Assembly (NCBI RefSeq): GCF_900103485.1 | Contig: NZ_FNHW01000001.1 | Location: 2,191,057 to 2,255,056 of the forward strand | DNA: 64,000 nt | Reading direction: 5' to 3' | DNA from: Fictibacillus solisalsi | GTDB lineage: Bacteria; Bacillota; Bacilli; Bacillales; Fictibacillaceae | Shown: positions 18,409 through 27,641 of the stretch, one piece after another | How positions within the stretch are numbered: position 1 is the first letter of the stretch | Layout of the letters: each line of letters starts with the position of its first letter | The notes under the pieces: generated by a model | Told to the model about the DNA's origin: nothing | The model's input: the letters and a program-made list of their open reading frames with translations, nothing else | Databases searched by the model: none | Translations under genes and position numbers: made by a program

Positions 18409-19725
18409 TCAGGCGCGATGTCCGATCAACTGGGCAAGCAAAAGTGCTTTACCCACGACTGCACCCTCATGATACAATTCCACATCCACTTTTCCGAACT
18501 TTCGGCTGACTTCCAGTACGCGGGGGACGATTTCGATCGTACTTTCCATCTGCACAGGTTTGATAAAATAAAATGTCAGGTTCTCAACCACGATATCCCC
18601 TTTTTTAATCTTTCTTAAGGCCCGGCTGGCACCTTCAATGACAAGGGTTGTCATGACGCCGTATGAAACGGTACCGAGGTAGTTGGTCATTTGCGGCGTA
18701 ACACCAAACTTGTATCTTGGAACTTGTCCGTCTTTGACTTCCGTAATGGAGGCGGTAATCAAATCGTCAAAGGTTTCCCCTACCTGAGGCTGTTTCTGGA
18801 TCATTTGCATGGATTTCAATACGTCTTGCCGCGTCAGAATCCCGAGCAGCTTTTGTGCGTTATTTACCACAGGAAGAAGCTCAATGCCCTCCCAGATCAT
18901 AATATGGGCGCAGGAAGCAACAGACGTTTTATGAGTAACTGTAATCGGTGAGCGGGTCATGACTTTATCAATCATTAAAGACCGCTCCATACCGATGATG
19001 TCTTTTGACGTTACGATGCCAACTACTTTCATCTGGCTGTCAATGACCGGATAACGGCTATGCTGTGTTTTTTGGTTCAGCTCGTACCATTTTTCCACGT
19101 TATCTGATGTGGTGAGCAAGTGGGTCTTTTCAGCCGATATGAGTATATCCGAGGCAAGTACGATTTCCTTTTTGATGAGCTGGTCATAAATGGCCCTGTT
19201 GATCATGGTTGCCACGGTAAAGGAGTCATAGCTCGAAGAAATAACCGGAAGTTTCAGAGAGTCCGCCAGCCGTTTCACTTCATCTGTTGTATCAAATCCT
19301 CCAGTAATGAGTACAGCTGCCCCGGAATTCAGTCCTAATTCATGGGCGTTTTCACGGTTACCAACGATTAGGAGGCTTCCCGGATCCACATATCTCATCA
19401 TGGCATCCAGCTTCATCGCGCCGATGACAAATTTGTTTAGCGTTTTATGTAATCCCTCTCTGCCGCCAAGCACCTGGCCGTCCACAATGTTAACCACCTC
19501 GGCAAAGGTCAGTTTTTCAATATTTTCCTTCAGTTTCCGTTCAATACGGATGGTTCCAACACGTTCAATCGTGCTGACAACGCCTTGATTCTCTGCTTCT
19601 TTAATGGCTCTGTAGGCAGTGCCTTCACTCACAGAAAGCGCTTTGGCGATCTGCCGTACAGAAATTTTGGAGCCGATTTCAAGGGATTCGATGTATTCTA
19701 TAATTTGTTCATGTTTGGTAGCCAT
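18409..19725 (-). CDS. ytoI: Multidomain HTH-DRTGG-CBS-hotdog protein YtoI
   Basis: The 438-residue protein combines an N-terminal winged helix-turn-helix (about 1-65: ISVRQIAKALSVSEGTAYRAIKEAENQG), a DRTGG domain (about 70-180), two CBS domains (about 190-310: SRYPVIDSQMKVVGIVTSKD and LLPVVNNAQKLLGILTRQD) and a C-terminal hotdog/thioesterase-like domain (about 330-435). This is the YtoI architecture; its ligand and function are unknown, though CBS domains commonly bind adenine nucleotides. I chose the ATG at 19725 (MATKHEQII), preceded by GGTGG, over a GTG three codons upstream. The upstream region carries a direct repeat that could be an autoregulatory site. Confidence 0.85.
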   Translation of the reverse strand: MATKHEQIIEYIESLEIGSKISVRQIAKALSVSEGTAYRAIKEAENQGVVSTIERVGTIRIERKLKENIEKLTFAEVVNIVDGQVLGGREGLHKTLNKFVIGAMKLDAMMRYVDPGSLLIVGNRENAHELGLNSGAAVLITGGFDTTDEVKRLADSLKLPVISSSYDSFTVATMINRAIYDQLIKKEIVLASDILISAEKTHLLTTSDNVEKWYELNQKTQHSRYPVIDSQMKVVGIVTSKDIIGMERSLMIDKVMTRSPITVTHKTSVASCAHIMIWEGIELLPVVNNAQKLLGILTRQDVLKSMQMIQKQPQVGETFDDLITASITEVKDGQVPRYKFGVTPQMTNYLGTVSYGVMTTLVIEGASRALRKIKKGDIVVENLTFYFIKPVQMESTIEIVPRVLEVSRKFGKVDVELYHEGAVVGKALLLAQLIGHRA

Positions 19726-19779
19726 GTTATCCACCGTTCCTTCTGGCTTCTGTTTTATCTGTTCTACTATAGTTGATTA

Positions 19780-19795
19780 ATACAGATTATACAGA
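19780..19795 (-). repeat. Direct repeat ATACAGA upstream of ytoI
   Basis: On the + strand ATACAGA occurs twice with a nine-base period (19780-19786 and 19789-19795), 55-70 bases before the ytoI start and next to a TATAGT-like -10 on the minus strand. A regulatory role is only a possibility. Confidence 0.35.
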
Positions 19796-19810
19796 CATTG
19801 AAACAGAAAC

Positions 19811-20068
19811 TCAATGATTCTTCAGGAAGGACTGCCGGGAATGCTCAAGAACATTGCCTTTTAGACGATGATCCACTTCAAGAACAGTGTGAAGCGCAAT
19901 CCAAATTTTCTTCGTCTGTGCTATCAATACCACAAGTGCGAAACCGAGCCAAACAAATGAGAAAACAAAAGCCGGACTTCCCGTCTGAGAAAAGTTTAAA
20001 TGTGGGATGCCATAAACGAGCAGCGCCAATAAAGAAAGTGCTTTAAACATGGTGTGATTGGCCATCAT
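19811..20068 (-). CDS. Small membrane protein of 85 residues, unknown function
   Basis: I do not recognise the family. Two hydrophobic segments (about 7-24 and 31-50) are followed by a charged C-terminal tail (WIALHTVLEVDHRLKGNVLE). The ATG-ATG start has a strong AAGGGGG ribosome-binding site, so it is very likely a real gene. It lies downstream of ytkL in the same direction, and its ribosome-binding site is inside a 10-bp hairpin that begins shortly after the ytkL stop codon. Translation may therefore be conditional. Confidence 0.7.
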   Translation of the reverse strand: MMANHTMFKALSLLALLVYGIPHLNFSQTGSPAFVFSFVWLGFALVVLIAQTKKIWIALHTVLEVDHRLKGNVLEHSRQSFLKNH

Positions 20069-20073
20069 AAAAA

Positions 20074-20109
20074 CCCCCTTGTCTTATGCTATGCATGTTG
20101 ACAAGGAGG
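20074..20109 (-). promoter_or_regulatory. Hairpin enclosing the ribosome-binding site of the 85-residue protein
   Basis: On the minus strand CCTCCTTGTC pairs with GACAAGGGGG over ten positions (one U-G) around a 16-base loop. The 3' arm is the complete Shine-Dalgarno sequence of the next gene. There is no U tract after it, so it does not read as a terminator. Confidence 0.6.
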
Positions 20110-20126
20110 CAGAAGCAGAGTGTATT

Positions 20127-20804
20127 CTATCGTTCAATAAATTCTCCCGGTTTAAGGACCTTGCCGTCTCTTTTTAGAGATGCGACAAACTTGTCGGGAT
20201 CCTGTTCAATCACAGGGTACGTGTTGTAGTGAATGGGCACCGTCAAATTTGCATTAAGCCACTCCGAGGCGGTTGCCGCATCTTCAGGCCCCATCGTGAA
20301 ATTGTCCCCGATCGGCAAAAAGGCCACGTCAATATCATTGCGTTCGCCAATCATCTTCATATCCGAGAACAAGGCTGTATCGCCTGCGTGATAAATCGTT
20401 TTTCCTTCTGCTGTAAAGAGAAGCCCCGCCGGCATGCCTGTATAGACAACCGTTCCGTCTTCTTCGGTAAAGCTGGATCCGTGGAACGCCTGTGTCCACT
20501 TTACATGTCCCCATTCAAACTGATAGCCCCCTCCAATATGCATGGGATGAACGTTCAAGCCCTTGGAACCAAAATATTCGGCGAGTTCAAACGGCGCCAC
20601 AATCAGGCTGTTATTCCGTTTGGCAATTTCCTCTGCATCACCAGCATGGTCATTATGTCCGTGGGTCAGAAGAATAACATCCGGCTTTACATCACCAATC
20701 TCCACATCACAAAAGGTGTTGCCTGAAATAAAAGGGTCAACCCATATGGAATGTTTTTCAGTTGTAATCTCTAGTGCTGATTGTCCATGGAACGTTAATT
20801 TCAT
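20127..20804 (-). CDS. ytkL: UPF0173 metal-dependent hydrolase YtkL (metallo-beta-lactamase fold)
   Basis: The 225-residue protein has the metallo-beta-lactamase metal site HGHNDH (H48, H50, D52, H53), a later His in AFHGSSF and an HAGD segment (about 140). These and the N-terminal [13 protein letters not shown] are typical of the UPF0173/YtkL family. The substrate is unknown. An ATG start has an AAAGGAGATG ribosome-binding site. It is divergent from the M24 peptidase gene. Confidence 0.9.
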   Translation of the reverse strand: MKLTFHGQSALEITTEKHSIWVDPFISGNTFCDVEIGDVKPDVILLTHGHNDHAGDAEEIAKRNNSLIVAPFELAEYFGSKGLNVHPMHIGGGYQFEWGHVKWTQAFHGSSFTEEDGTVVYTGMPAGLLFTAEGKTIYHAGDTALFSDMKMIGERNDIDVAFLPIGDNFTMGPEDAATASEWLNANLTVPIHYNTYPVIEQDPDKFVASLKRDGKVLKPGEFIER

Positions 20805-20918
20805 TTCTTCAACATCTCCTTTAATGGTTCTTGTACTTCAATTCGCAATTACTGCCTTCATTTCCTTCTCATTACCTGTTTTCACATGTCTTAAACGGAC
20901 TTTTACAAAGGCGGTTCG

Positions 20919-20947
20919 TTTACAACCCAGAATTGAAGTGATACATT
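20919..20947 (+). promoter_or_regulatory. Predicted sigma-A promoter of the M24 peptidase
   Basis: TTTACA (20919-20924) and TACATT (20942-20947) are spaced by 17 bases, about 55 bases before the ATG. Confidence 0.55.
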
Positions 20948-21002
20948 GAAAGCGTACTTCAAATATCAATTAATAGCCATACATAGGAAAGGAAGATACA
21001 TT

Positions 21003-22100
21003 ATGCAAAAAATCGAAGCACTCTCAACATGGCTGAAAGAACAAAACATCCAAGGCGCATTTGTAACTTCGACCGCCAATGTTTATTATTTAACGGGTTT
21101 TCGCTGTTTCCCTCACGAGCGCCTGCTCGGTGTATTTGTATTTCCGGATAAAGAGCCCGTTCTCATTTGTCCAGGAATGGAAGAACTTCAGGCAAAAAAT
21201 GCAGGATGGGAGCATGAGATTCTGGGCTTTTCCGACACGGATAATCCATGGGATATGATTTCGGAAGCTATTTCCGGCCGCGGCATTTCTTCTGTGGAAT
21301 CCATTGCTGTGGAAAAAGAGCACCTCTCCTATCATCGCGGTATGCAGTTGCTGAATCTTTTTCCAAACGCATCTCTTGTGTCCGTGGAACATGAGCTGAA
21401 TGCCATGCGATTGATTAAAAGCAAAGATGAAATTTCCATTCTCCGCGAAGCAGCCCGTCTGGCCGACTTTGGTGTAGAAACAGGAGTCGCCGCCATAGGC
21501 AGAGGAGTAACGGAGCTTGAACTAGTCGCTACAGTGGAATATGCACTCAAGAAAAAAGGTGCGGCAGAAATGTCCTTTTCCACGACCATTCTGGCAGGAG
21601 AAAAGTCCGCGATGCCACACGGCAACCCTGGATTAAAAGAAATCCAGCCCGGGGACTTTGTCCTTTTCGATCTTGGTGTGGTGGTTGACGGATATTGTTC
21701 CGATATTACACGGACCGTTGCCTACCAATCGGTTTCCGAAAAGCAGAAAGAAATTTATGAAGTGGTGAAAAAGGCCCAGCAGGCCTCACTGGATCTGAGC
21801 AAACCTGGAACCCGCGTGGGTGATCTTGACCTTGCTGCAAGAAGGATCATTGAAGAAGCGGGATATGGCGACTACTTCCCTCACCGCATCGGTCACGGGC
21901 TCGGACTTGATGTTCACGAGCACCCTTCCATGAACGAAAAAAATAACGAAAAACTGGCAGCCGGAATGGTTTATACCATCGAGCCGGGAATTTACCTTCC
22001 GGATGTGGGTGGTGTAAGGATCGAAGATGATGTTTACATTTCAGAAAACGGCCACGAATGCCTTACACAATTCACCAAGGAACTTGTTATAGTCAACTAA
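21003..22100 (+). CDS. M24 family Xaa-Pro peptidase
   Basis: This 365-residue metallopeptidase would release N-terminal residues preceding proline or cleave Xaa-Pro dipeptides. It has the creatinase-type N-terminal domain (about 1-125) and the pita-bread catalytic domain with metal ligands in FDLGVVVDGYCSDITRT (two Asp), the IGHGLGLDVHE His, and the Glu residues of IEPGIYLP and RIEDDVYI. The start chosen is the ATG at 21003, with GGAAAGGAAG upstream, not the upstream in-frame ATG. It resembles B. subtilis YkvY/PapB and YqhT, but I cannot decide between paralogues. Confidence 0.9.
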   Translation: MQKIEALSTWLKEQNIQGAFVTSTANVYYLTGFRCFPHERLLGVFVFPDKEPVLICPGMEELQAKNAGWEHEILGFSDTDNPWDMISEAISGRGISSVESIAVEKEHLSYHRGMQLLNLFPNASLVSVEHELNAMRLIKSKDEISILREAARLADFGVETGVAAIGRGVTELELVATVEYALKKKGAAEMSFSTTILAGEKSAMPHGNPGLKEIQPGDFVLFDLGVVVDGYCSDITRTVAYQSVSEKQKEIYEVVKKAQQASLDLSKPGTRVGDLDLAARRIIEEAGYGDYFPHRIGHGLGLDVHEHPSMNEKNNEKLAAGMVYTIEPGIYLPDVGGVRIEDDVYISENGHECLTQFTKELVIVN

Positions 22101-22106
22101 TCAGAA

Positions 22107-22139
22107 AAAACAGCGGATCCAAGATGGATTCGCTGTTTT
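22107..22139. terminator. Bidirectional terminator between the M24 peptidase and ald
   Basis: A 14-bp stem (AAAACAGCGGATCC with GGATTCGCTGTTTT, one G-U pair) and a five-base loop in the convergent gap. Confidence 0.88.
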
Positions 22140-22153
22140 CCTTTTGGTTTGCA

Positions 22154-23275
22154 TCAATCTTTATCAATAAACTCATGTACCGACTTATATTCAAGACCGT
22201 GTGCTTCTGCCACTGCTTCGTATGTTACGTAGCCTTCAAGCGTATTGATTCCTTTAAGAAGAGCCTCATTTTTTCGGCAGGCTTCTTTATATCCTTTATT
22301 AGCAATTTGAACTGCATAAGGTACGGTGACATTCGTAAGCGCCATCGTGGATGTCCGCGGGACCGCTCCCGGCATGTTAGCAACCGCGTAATGAACCACT
22401 CCGTATTTTTCATACGTCGGATTATCATGGGTGGTGATTTTATCAACGGTTTCAAAGATACCGCCCTGGTCAATGGCCACATCCACAACCACCGAACCCG
22501 GCTTCATGGATTTGATCATTTCTTCTGTTACGAGCTTGGGTGCGCGTGCTCCCGGAATTAATACAGCGCCGATTACCAGGTCGGATTCACTAACAGCGAG
22601 AGCGATGTTTAACGGGTTGGAGATCAAGGTGTTAATCTCTGCTCCGAAGATGTCATCCAACTGCCTTAACCGCTCAGGGTTCAAATCGATGATGGTCACA
22701 TCAGCTCCAAGTCCCATTGCTATTTTTGCAGCGTTTGTTCCAACAACACCGCCGCCGATGACGGTTACCTTACCGCGTTTTACACCGGGAACTCCTCCAA
22801 GCAGGATCCCCTTCCCGCCCTTTGGCTTTTCAAGAAATTGTGCACCGATCTGCGCCGCCATTCTCCCTGCGACCTCACTCATCGGGGTGAGAAGAGGAAG
22901 GGAGCGGTTTTGCAGCTGCACGGTTTCGTAGGCGATGCCCACTACTTTTTTATCAATCAGGGCTTTTGTCAGTTCCGGCTCTGGCGCAAGGTGAAGATAC
23001 GTGAATAAGATCAGCCCTTCCCTGAAATAAATATACTCTTCAGGCAGAGGTTCTTTTACCTTCATTACCATGTCCATTGCCCATGCCTGATCTGCAGTCT
23101 GAACGATCGTTCCTCCCGCTTTTTCATACTCAGAATCATGAAAGCCAGATCCTTCACCCGCACCGCTTTGAATATACACTTCATGTCCGGATGCCACCAG
23201 GTTCAATACACCGGCAGGCGTCATTGCCACACGGTTTTCATTATTTTTCACTTCTGCAGGAACACCGATTTTCAT
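22154..23275 (-). CDS. ald: Alanine dehydrogenase
   Basis: It interconverts L-alanine and pyruvate plus ammonia with NAD, important for growth on alanine and for sporulation in B. subtilis. The 373-residue protein begins with [20 protein letters not shown], has the pyruvate-binding Lys74 ([10 protein letters not shown]) and catalytic His95 (YLHLAPEP), and the Rossmann motif [18 protein letters not shown] (about 173-190). An ATG start follows GGAGGATGG. In B. subtilis ald is at another locus, so its place here next to ytkK is a synteny difference. Confidence 0.96.
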   Translation of the reverse strand: MKIGVPAEVKNNENRVAMTPAGVLNLVASGHEVYIQSGAGEGSGFHDSEYEKAGGTIVQTADQAWAMDMVMKVKEPLPEEYIYFREGLILFTYLHLAPEPELTKALIDKKVVGIAYETVQLQNRSLPLLTPMSEVAGRMAAQIGAQFLEKPKGGKGILLGGVPGVKRGKVTVIGGGVVGTNAAKIAMGLGADVTIIDLNPERLRQLDDIFGAEINTLISNPLNIALAVSESDLVIGAVLIPGARAPKLVTEEMIKSMKPGSVVVDVAIDQGGIFETVDKITTHDNPTYEKYGVVHYAVANMPGAVPRTSTMALTNVTVPYAVQIANKGYKEACRKNEALLKGINTLEGYVTYEAVAEAHGLEYKSVHEFIDKD

Positions 23276-23368
23276 TTTCCATCCTCCTCATTGAGACCAA
23301 TGATTATTTATGTAAAACGTATCAATGTATAGTCTTCGCATTCGAGCAAAAAAATACCAAAAAACTTC

Positions 23369-24130
23369 CTATTTTCGGTGGCGGTTGATGACATCCAATC
23401 CGCCGGTCGCTGAAATGATGCTGCCTGTAATCATATCCGAATTTTTTTCACACAAGAAAGCGATCAGTCTGGCGATATCTTCTCCTGTTCCAGAACGGCC
23501 GATTGGTGTGTCCCTGTCTCCTACGATCCTTGCTTCTTCTATACCGGCTTCCTTCATCTCTCCAACAATGTTGCCCGGACAGACCATGTTTGCCGTGATG
23601 CCATGTTCCGCTTCCTCAAGCGCGATCGTTTTAGTTAACGATACCAGCCCCACCTTGGCAGCACTGAAGGCTGAACGATAGACCCAGCCAGGAGTATACT
23701 CTGCGTCTTGAAAACCATAGGTGATGATGCGCCCGAAACCATTCTTTCTCATAACCGGTATCGTACATTTTAAAAAGTGATACACAGAGCTTAAATTTCC
23801 GTCAATCATTTCATACCATTCATGATCTTCATAGTCAGCCAGTTTTTTTCGTTTAAATATATAAGGGCCGGCATTATTAATTAGATAATCGATACGTCCA
23901 AATTGATTCAGAGCACTTTCACAAATATGGGAGATATCCTCTTTTTTTGTTACATCGCCTTTTATGTATTGGATACGGTCTTCATATATCTCCCATTCCT
24001 GCTTGAGCTTGCTTACCGCGTGTTCGTCACTCCTATAGTTAACAGTGACGGAACATCCCTGCTTGATTAACTGCTCTGTTACTTTTTTGCCTAATCCTTT
24101 TGATCCTGCTGTGACAATGGCATGCCTCAC
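23369..24130 (-). CDS. ytkK: Short-chain dehydrogenase-like protein YtkK lacking the catalytic Tyr
   Basis: The 253-residue protein has the SDR fold: the cofactor loop TAGSKGLG (7-14), NNAG (85-88), the structural Asn in GNLSS (112) and the MVCPGNIVGEM segment after the active site. However, the YxxxK motif reads FSAAK (F155, K159) and the residue 13 positions before it is Asp, not Ser. Both the catalytic Tyr and Ser thus appear to be absent, so it may be a non-catalytic binder or use another mechanism. The start is a GTG with GGAGGTGG upstream. Position between ytkL and argH matches ytkK of B. subtilis. Confidence 0.82.
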   Translation of the reverse strand: MRHAIVTAGSKGLGKKVTEQLIKQGCSVTVNYRSDEHAVSKLKQEWEIYEDRIQYIKGDVTKKEDISHICESALNQFGRIDYLINNAGPYIFKRKKLADYEDHEWYEMIDGNLSSVYHFLKCTIPVMRKNGFGRIITYGFQDAEYTPGWVYRSAFSAAKVGLVSLTKTIALEEAEHGITANMVCPGNIVGEMKEAGIEEARIVGDRDTPIGRSGTGEDIARLIAFLCEKNSDMITGSIISATGGLDVINRHRK

Positions 24131-24241
24131 TGTACCACCTCCAAAAACTCGAGTCTTTCATTATCATTGTAACCATTTCTTCTTAACTAAGTCTATTCCG
24201 GACACCGGCCAAATGTGTGGCACTTCTCATCTCTGCAAAAC

Positions 24242-24275
24242 AAAAAAGCACGCTGGGTTATCCAGGTGCTTTTTT
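24242..24275 (-). terminator. Terminator after the 54-residue ORF
   Basis: AAAAAAGCAC pairs with GTGCTTTTTT, with an inner TGG/CCA pairing, followed by T residues on the minus strand. Confidence 0.8.
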
Positions 24276-24281
24276 TATAAG

Positions 24282-24446
24282 TCAGGATTCAAGACTTTCT
24301 TCGTCCTCCCACTCTTTTTTCGAATGGCCTTGATCTACATAGTCAACGACTCCGCTCTGATACGATTCGTTGATTTGCTGCTGTATGGTTATCTCATCTT
24401 CCTGATCAAAGGATGTAAAGGAAACAGGTTTTTCTTGCTTGGGCAT
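24282..24446 (-). CDS. Small acidic protein of 54 residues between argH and ytkK
   Basis: A complete short gene on the minus strand: an excellent AAGGAGG ribosome-binding site eight bases before ATG, a 54-codon frame (MPKQEKPVSF at the start, EEDEES-like acidic tail ending in SLES), a TGA stop, and a terminator starting within ten bases. The middle, EITIQQQINESYQSGVVDY, is weakly reminiscent of the small YozQ/DUF4025 proteins. Its place corresponds to that of a small ORF (ytzD, as I recall) in B. subtilis. Function unknown. Confidence 0.72.
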   Translation of the reverse strand: MPKQEKPVSFTSFDQEDEITIQQQINESYQSGVVDYVDQGHSKKEWEDEESLES

Positions 24447-24521
24447 ACTTTTGTCCTCCTTCTCGGGTTTATCTTAGTGTTCACCACGAGAGGTAAGATT
24501 AGCGTGCCATAATTTGGCTGG

Positions 24522-25895
24522 TTAAATTTTGGTCTTCGCCACTTTCAATTGAGATCTGACGGCTTCAAACCCGGTTCCGCCTGCTGAATTTCGTCGGGAT
24601 ACCACGGTTTTCGGCTGCAGTACGTCATAAACATCTTCCTCAAAACATGAAGAAGCGGATTTGTATTCTTCAAACGGCAGATCCAGTAAATACATCTGCT
24701 TCTGAATGCAGGTCAGCACAAGCTTTCCAACAATTTCATGCGCTTCGCGGAAAGGTATATTTTTATTTACCAGGTAATCGGCGAGTTCAGTGGCATTTGA
24801 AAAGTCCGAAGAAACGGCTTTTTGCATATTCTCCGTTTTAACGGTAAGTCCTTCAAGCATGCCGGTAAAAATGGCCACTGAACCTTTTAACGTATGCACA
24901 GCATCAAAGAGCGGTTCTTTGTCTTCCTGCATATCCTTGTTGTACGCAAGCGGCAGTCCTTTTAGCACAGTCAGCAAGGAAACGAGGCTGCCGTAGACAC
25001 GGCCGGTTTTCCCTCGGATCAGCTCTGCCATGTCCGGATTTTTCTTTTGAGGCATCATGCTGCTGCCTGTGGCGAACGAATCACTGATTTCAACAAATTG
25101 AAATTCCTGTGAAGACCACAAAATCAGCTCCTCGCAAAAACGGGACAAATGCATCATAACAAGCGAAGCATTGCTGCAGAATTCGACCAGGAAATCCCTA
25201 TCACTGACTGCATCCAGGCTATTGTGGTAGATATCATCAAACCCAAGAAGCTGTGCACTGTATTCACGGTCGATAGGAAACGTCGTCCCTGCAAGTGCAC
25301 CGGCCCCTAATGGGGATACATCAATCCGCTTCATGCTGTCGGAAAGTCGTTCTTTATCCCGCTGGAACATCCAGAAATAAGCCATCAAATGATGGGCGAA
25401 AGACACCGGCTGCGCTCTTTGAAGATGGGTGTAGCCCGGCAGGATGGTTTCCACATGTTCCTCTGCCAGAGAAAGAAGCACCGTTTGCAGCTGATTGATC
25501 TGTTCGATAAATGCAGAAACCTGCTTTTTCATATACAAATGAATATCAGTAGCAACCTGGTCATTACGGCTTCTGCCTGTATGGAGTTTTCCCCCTACGG
25601 GTCCAACCTCATCTGTAAGAAGCTTCTCCAGGTTCAGGTGAATATCTTCATAGTCCACCTTGAATTCAAGCTCATTGTTTTGTGCTTTTTTCAAAAGGGA
25701 TTGAAGTCCGTTCCGAATGGTTTCAGCTTCTTCTTCTTTAATGATCCCGCATTTGGCAAGCATCGTCACATGGGCGATGCTTCCGGCAAGATCCTCTTCT
25801 ACTAGTTCTTTATCAAAAGAGATGGAAGCACCGAATTCATCGACCCATTGTTCGGCAGATTCGGTAAATCTTCCTCCCCATAATTTTGTGGTCAT
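24522..25895 (-). CDS. argH: Argininosuccinate lyase
   Basis: It splits argininosuccinate into arginine and fumarate. The start chosen is the ATG at 25895 ([10 protein letters not shown]), with GGGGTG upstream and overlapping the argG stop as ATGA; a longer upstream extension lies inside argG. The 457-residue protein has [12 protein letters not shown], the catalytic HTHLQRAQP-like segment ([17 protein letters not shown]) and the fumarase-family signature [12 protein letters not shown]. It is translationally coupled to argG. Confidence 0.97.
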   Translation of the reverse strand: MTTKLWGGRFTESAEQWVDEFGASISFDKELVEEDLAGSIAHVTMLAKCGIIKEEEAETIRNGLQSLLKKAQNNELEFKVDYEDIHLNLEKLLTDEVGPVGGKLHTGRSRNDQVATDIHLYMKKQVSAFIEQINQLQTVLLSLAEEHVETILPGYTHLQRAQPVSFAHHLMAYFWMFQRDKERLSDSMKRIDVSPLGAGALAGTTFPIDREYSAQLLGFDDIYHNSLDAVSDRDFLVEFCSNASLVMMHLSRFCEELILWSSQEFQFVEISDSFATGSSMMPQKKNPDMAELIRGKTGRVYGSLVSLLTVLKGLPLAYNKDMQEDKEPLFDAVHTLKGSVAIFTGMLEGLTVKTENMQKAVSSDFSNATELADYLVNKNIPFREAHEIVGKLVLTCIQKQMYLLDLPFEEYKSASSCFEEDVYDVLQPKTVVSRRNSAGGTGFEAVRSQLKVAKTKI

Positions 25896-27100
25896 GCTTT
25901 CACCCCGTTTTGTTGCTTCACCTGGCTGCTTACTTTGGTTGGTAAGCCCCATAGGGAAATAAACCCTACGGCATCCTGGTGATTGAATGTATCTTCTGTT
26001 GAATAGGTGGCAAGTTTTTCATCATAAAGGGAATATGGTGACTTACGTCCTTCGACAATGGCATGCCCTTTAAACAGCTTCACACGTACCACGCCCGTTA
26101 CTGTTTTTTGTGTTTGTTCAAGAAAAGCCTGAAGTGCAGGGCGAATTGGAGAATACCATAGCCCTTCATAAATGACTTCTGTCAATTTCTTCTCAACAAC
26201 CGGCTTAAAATGGGCTACTTCTTTTACAAGCGTGATGTCTTCCAGCTCACGATGCGCTTTTAAAAGCGTTACTGCTGCAGGACATTCATAAATTTCACGT
26301 GATTTAATACCCACCAGTCGGTTTTCCACATGATCAATTCGGCCAATGCCATGTGCTCCGGCTATCTTGTTCAAATGTAGAATCAAATGCTCAAGGCTGT
26401 ATGGAACCCCGTTCAGTGCAACAGGAACTCCTTCTTCAAATGCAATTTCGATGATTTCAGGTGTGTTCGGTGTATCTTCAAGTGCAGCCGTTAAATCATA
26501 CGCGTCCTCTGGTGGTGCAACCCATGGATCTTCCAGAATGCCGCATTCATTGGCTCTTCCCCACAAGTTTTGGTCCACTGAATACGGGCTGTCAAGTGTA
26601 GCTGGAATCGGAATATTATGTTTTCTTGCATATTCAATCTCTTCATCACGTGACCAGCCCCATTCACGAACCGGAGCAATCACTTCAAGATTCGGATTCA
26701 AGGCAGAAATGGAAACTTCAAAACGAACCTGGTCGTTTCCTTTTCCTGTACAGCCGTGGGCTACCGCCTGCGCTCCATATTCCTCAGCTACCTCAACCAG
26801 CTTTTTGGCGATTAACGGTCGTGATAACGCAGAAAGCACCGGGTATTTTCCTTCATACATTGCATGACTTTGAAGAGCGGGAAGGACAAAATCCTGTGCA
26901 AATTCTTTTTTCACATCGAGGCTGATGGATTCAACAGCCCCAACAAGCAAGGCTTTTTCTTTAACAAAATCCAGGTCCTTTCCTTCTCCTACATCCAGTC
27001 CAAGAGCGATGACATCGTAGCCTTTTTCCTGAAGCCACTTGATCGCTACTGAAGTATCCAATCCGCCTGAATATGCCAATACTACTTTTTTGTTCGCCAT
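25892..27100 (-). CDS. argG: Argininosuccinate synthase
   Basis: It joins citrulline and aspartate using ATP. The 402-residue protein starts with the ATP pyrophosphatase P-loop [16 protein letters not shown] (8-23) and has [14 protein letters not shown] (about 114-127) and the [20 protein letters not shown] segment. An ATG start follows AAAGGAG. It heads the argGH operon; the leader shows a good sigma-A promoter overlapped by an arginine-repressor-like box and a short hairpin with a U tract. Confidence 0.97.
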   Translation of the reverse strand: MANKKVVLAYSGGLDTSVAIKWLQEKGYDVIALGLDVGEGKDLDFVKEKALLVGAVESISLDVKKEFAQDFVLPALQSHAMYEGKYPVLSALSRPLIAKKLVEVAEEYGAQAVAHGCTGKGNDQVRFEVSISALNPNLEVIAPVREWGWSRDEEIEYARKHNIPIPATLDSPYSVDQNLWGRANECGILEDPWVAPPEDAYDLTAALEDTPNTPEIIEIAFEEGVPVALNGVPYSLEHLILHLNKIAGAHGIGRIDHVENRLVGIKSREIYECPAAVTLLKAHRELEDITLVKEVAHFKPVVEKKLTEVIYEGLWYSPIRPALQAFLEQTQKTVTGVVRVKLFKGHAIVEGRKSPYSLYDEKLATYSTEDTFNHQDAVGFISLWGLPTKVSSQVKQQNGVKA

Positions 27101-27167
27101 TCTGTAAAAACTCCTTTGTATTAAAATACTTTAAATTTTATTTTTATGCATAACCGATTAAATAAAA

Positions 27168-27188
27168 GAAGCTGCTCTTTGCAACTTC
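27168..27188 (-). promoter_or_regulatory. Leader hairpin with U tract before argG
   Basis: On the minus strand GAAGTTGC, a five-base loop and GCAGCTTC form an 8-bp stem with one U-G pair, followed by TTTTATTTAAT. It begins about 12 bases after the predicted transcription start. It could be a 5'-stabilising element or a weak early terminator; no antiterminator partner is evident. Confidence 0.45.
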
Positions 27189-27206
27189 AATTTTTCTTCT
27201 GAGACC

Positions 27207-27235
27207 ACTATACCAACTCTTGAATCATATTTCAA
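27207..27235 (-). promoter_or_regulatory. argG promoter overlapped by an ARG-box-like dyad
   Basis: On the minus strand TTGAAA (27230-27235) and TATAGT (27207-27212) are spaced by exactly 17 bases. A dyad TTGAA-N6-TTCAA (27220-27235) covers the -35 box and agrees with the AhrC/ArgR ARG box at 12 of 18 positions. A second box-like sequence lies at 27250-27267, about three helical turns away. Regulation by arginine is established for argGH in Bacillus; these sites are inferred. Confidence 0.6.
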
Positions 27236-27324
27236 TAATTATTTATAAAAATGTATAAATATTAATAGGAATTCAGTTTTACATCTTCTTTATATTATGT
27301 ATGATGGAAGCAGAGGTGATGGAA

Positions 27325-27639
27325 ATGACATCTAATTTTGAATATAATGGGCGGCTCGGCATTGCTTTGCCCCGCCTGGAGCAGCCCTGGGAAGACTATA
27401 CGGCAGCCAGACAGTCGGAAATCCTTGCCGAGTGGGAAACCGTCCGCGGAACCATTCCCGACCGAATTGCACAGATTGAAGAAACCATAAATCAAAAACA
27501 AGACGCGCTTGGCGAAGAAGACAATTTTGAAACCTCCTGCCGATTAAATTGGGAAATCGCTGAGCTCGCTTCCATAATTAACGATTTGTGGCTCTGGTAC
27601 CGGACCCATCAGGATATTAGCGCAAGGCTTCATCCATAA
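27325..27639 (+). CDS. Conserved-looking 104-residue protein, unknown function
   Basis: I do not recognise the family. I chose the ATG at 27325 (MTSNFEYNGRLGIALP), which has AGAGGTGA upstream, over two earlier in-frame ATGs at the edge of that ribosome-binding site. The protein is soluble, acidic and probably largely helical, with a likely coiled-coil stretch (PDRIAQIEETINQKQDALGE) and a Trp-rich end (NDLWLWYRTHQD). It is a single-gene unit divergent from argG and closed by a strong bidirectional terminator. Confidence 0.65.
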   Translation: MTSNFEYNGRLGIALPRLEQPWEDYTAARQSEILAEWETVRGTIPDRIAQIEETINQKQDALGEEDNFETSCRLNWEIAELASIINDLWLWYRTHQDISARLHP

Positions 27640-27641
27640 TA

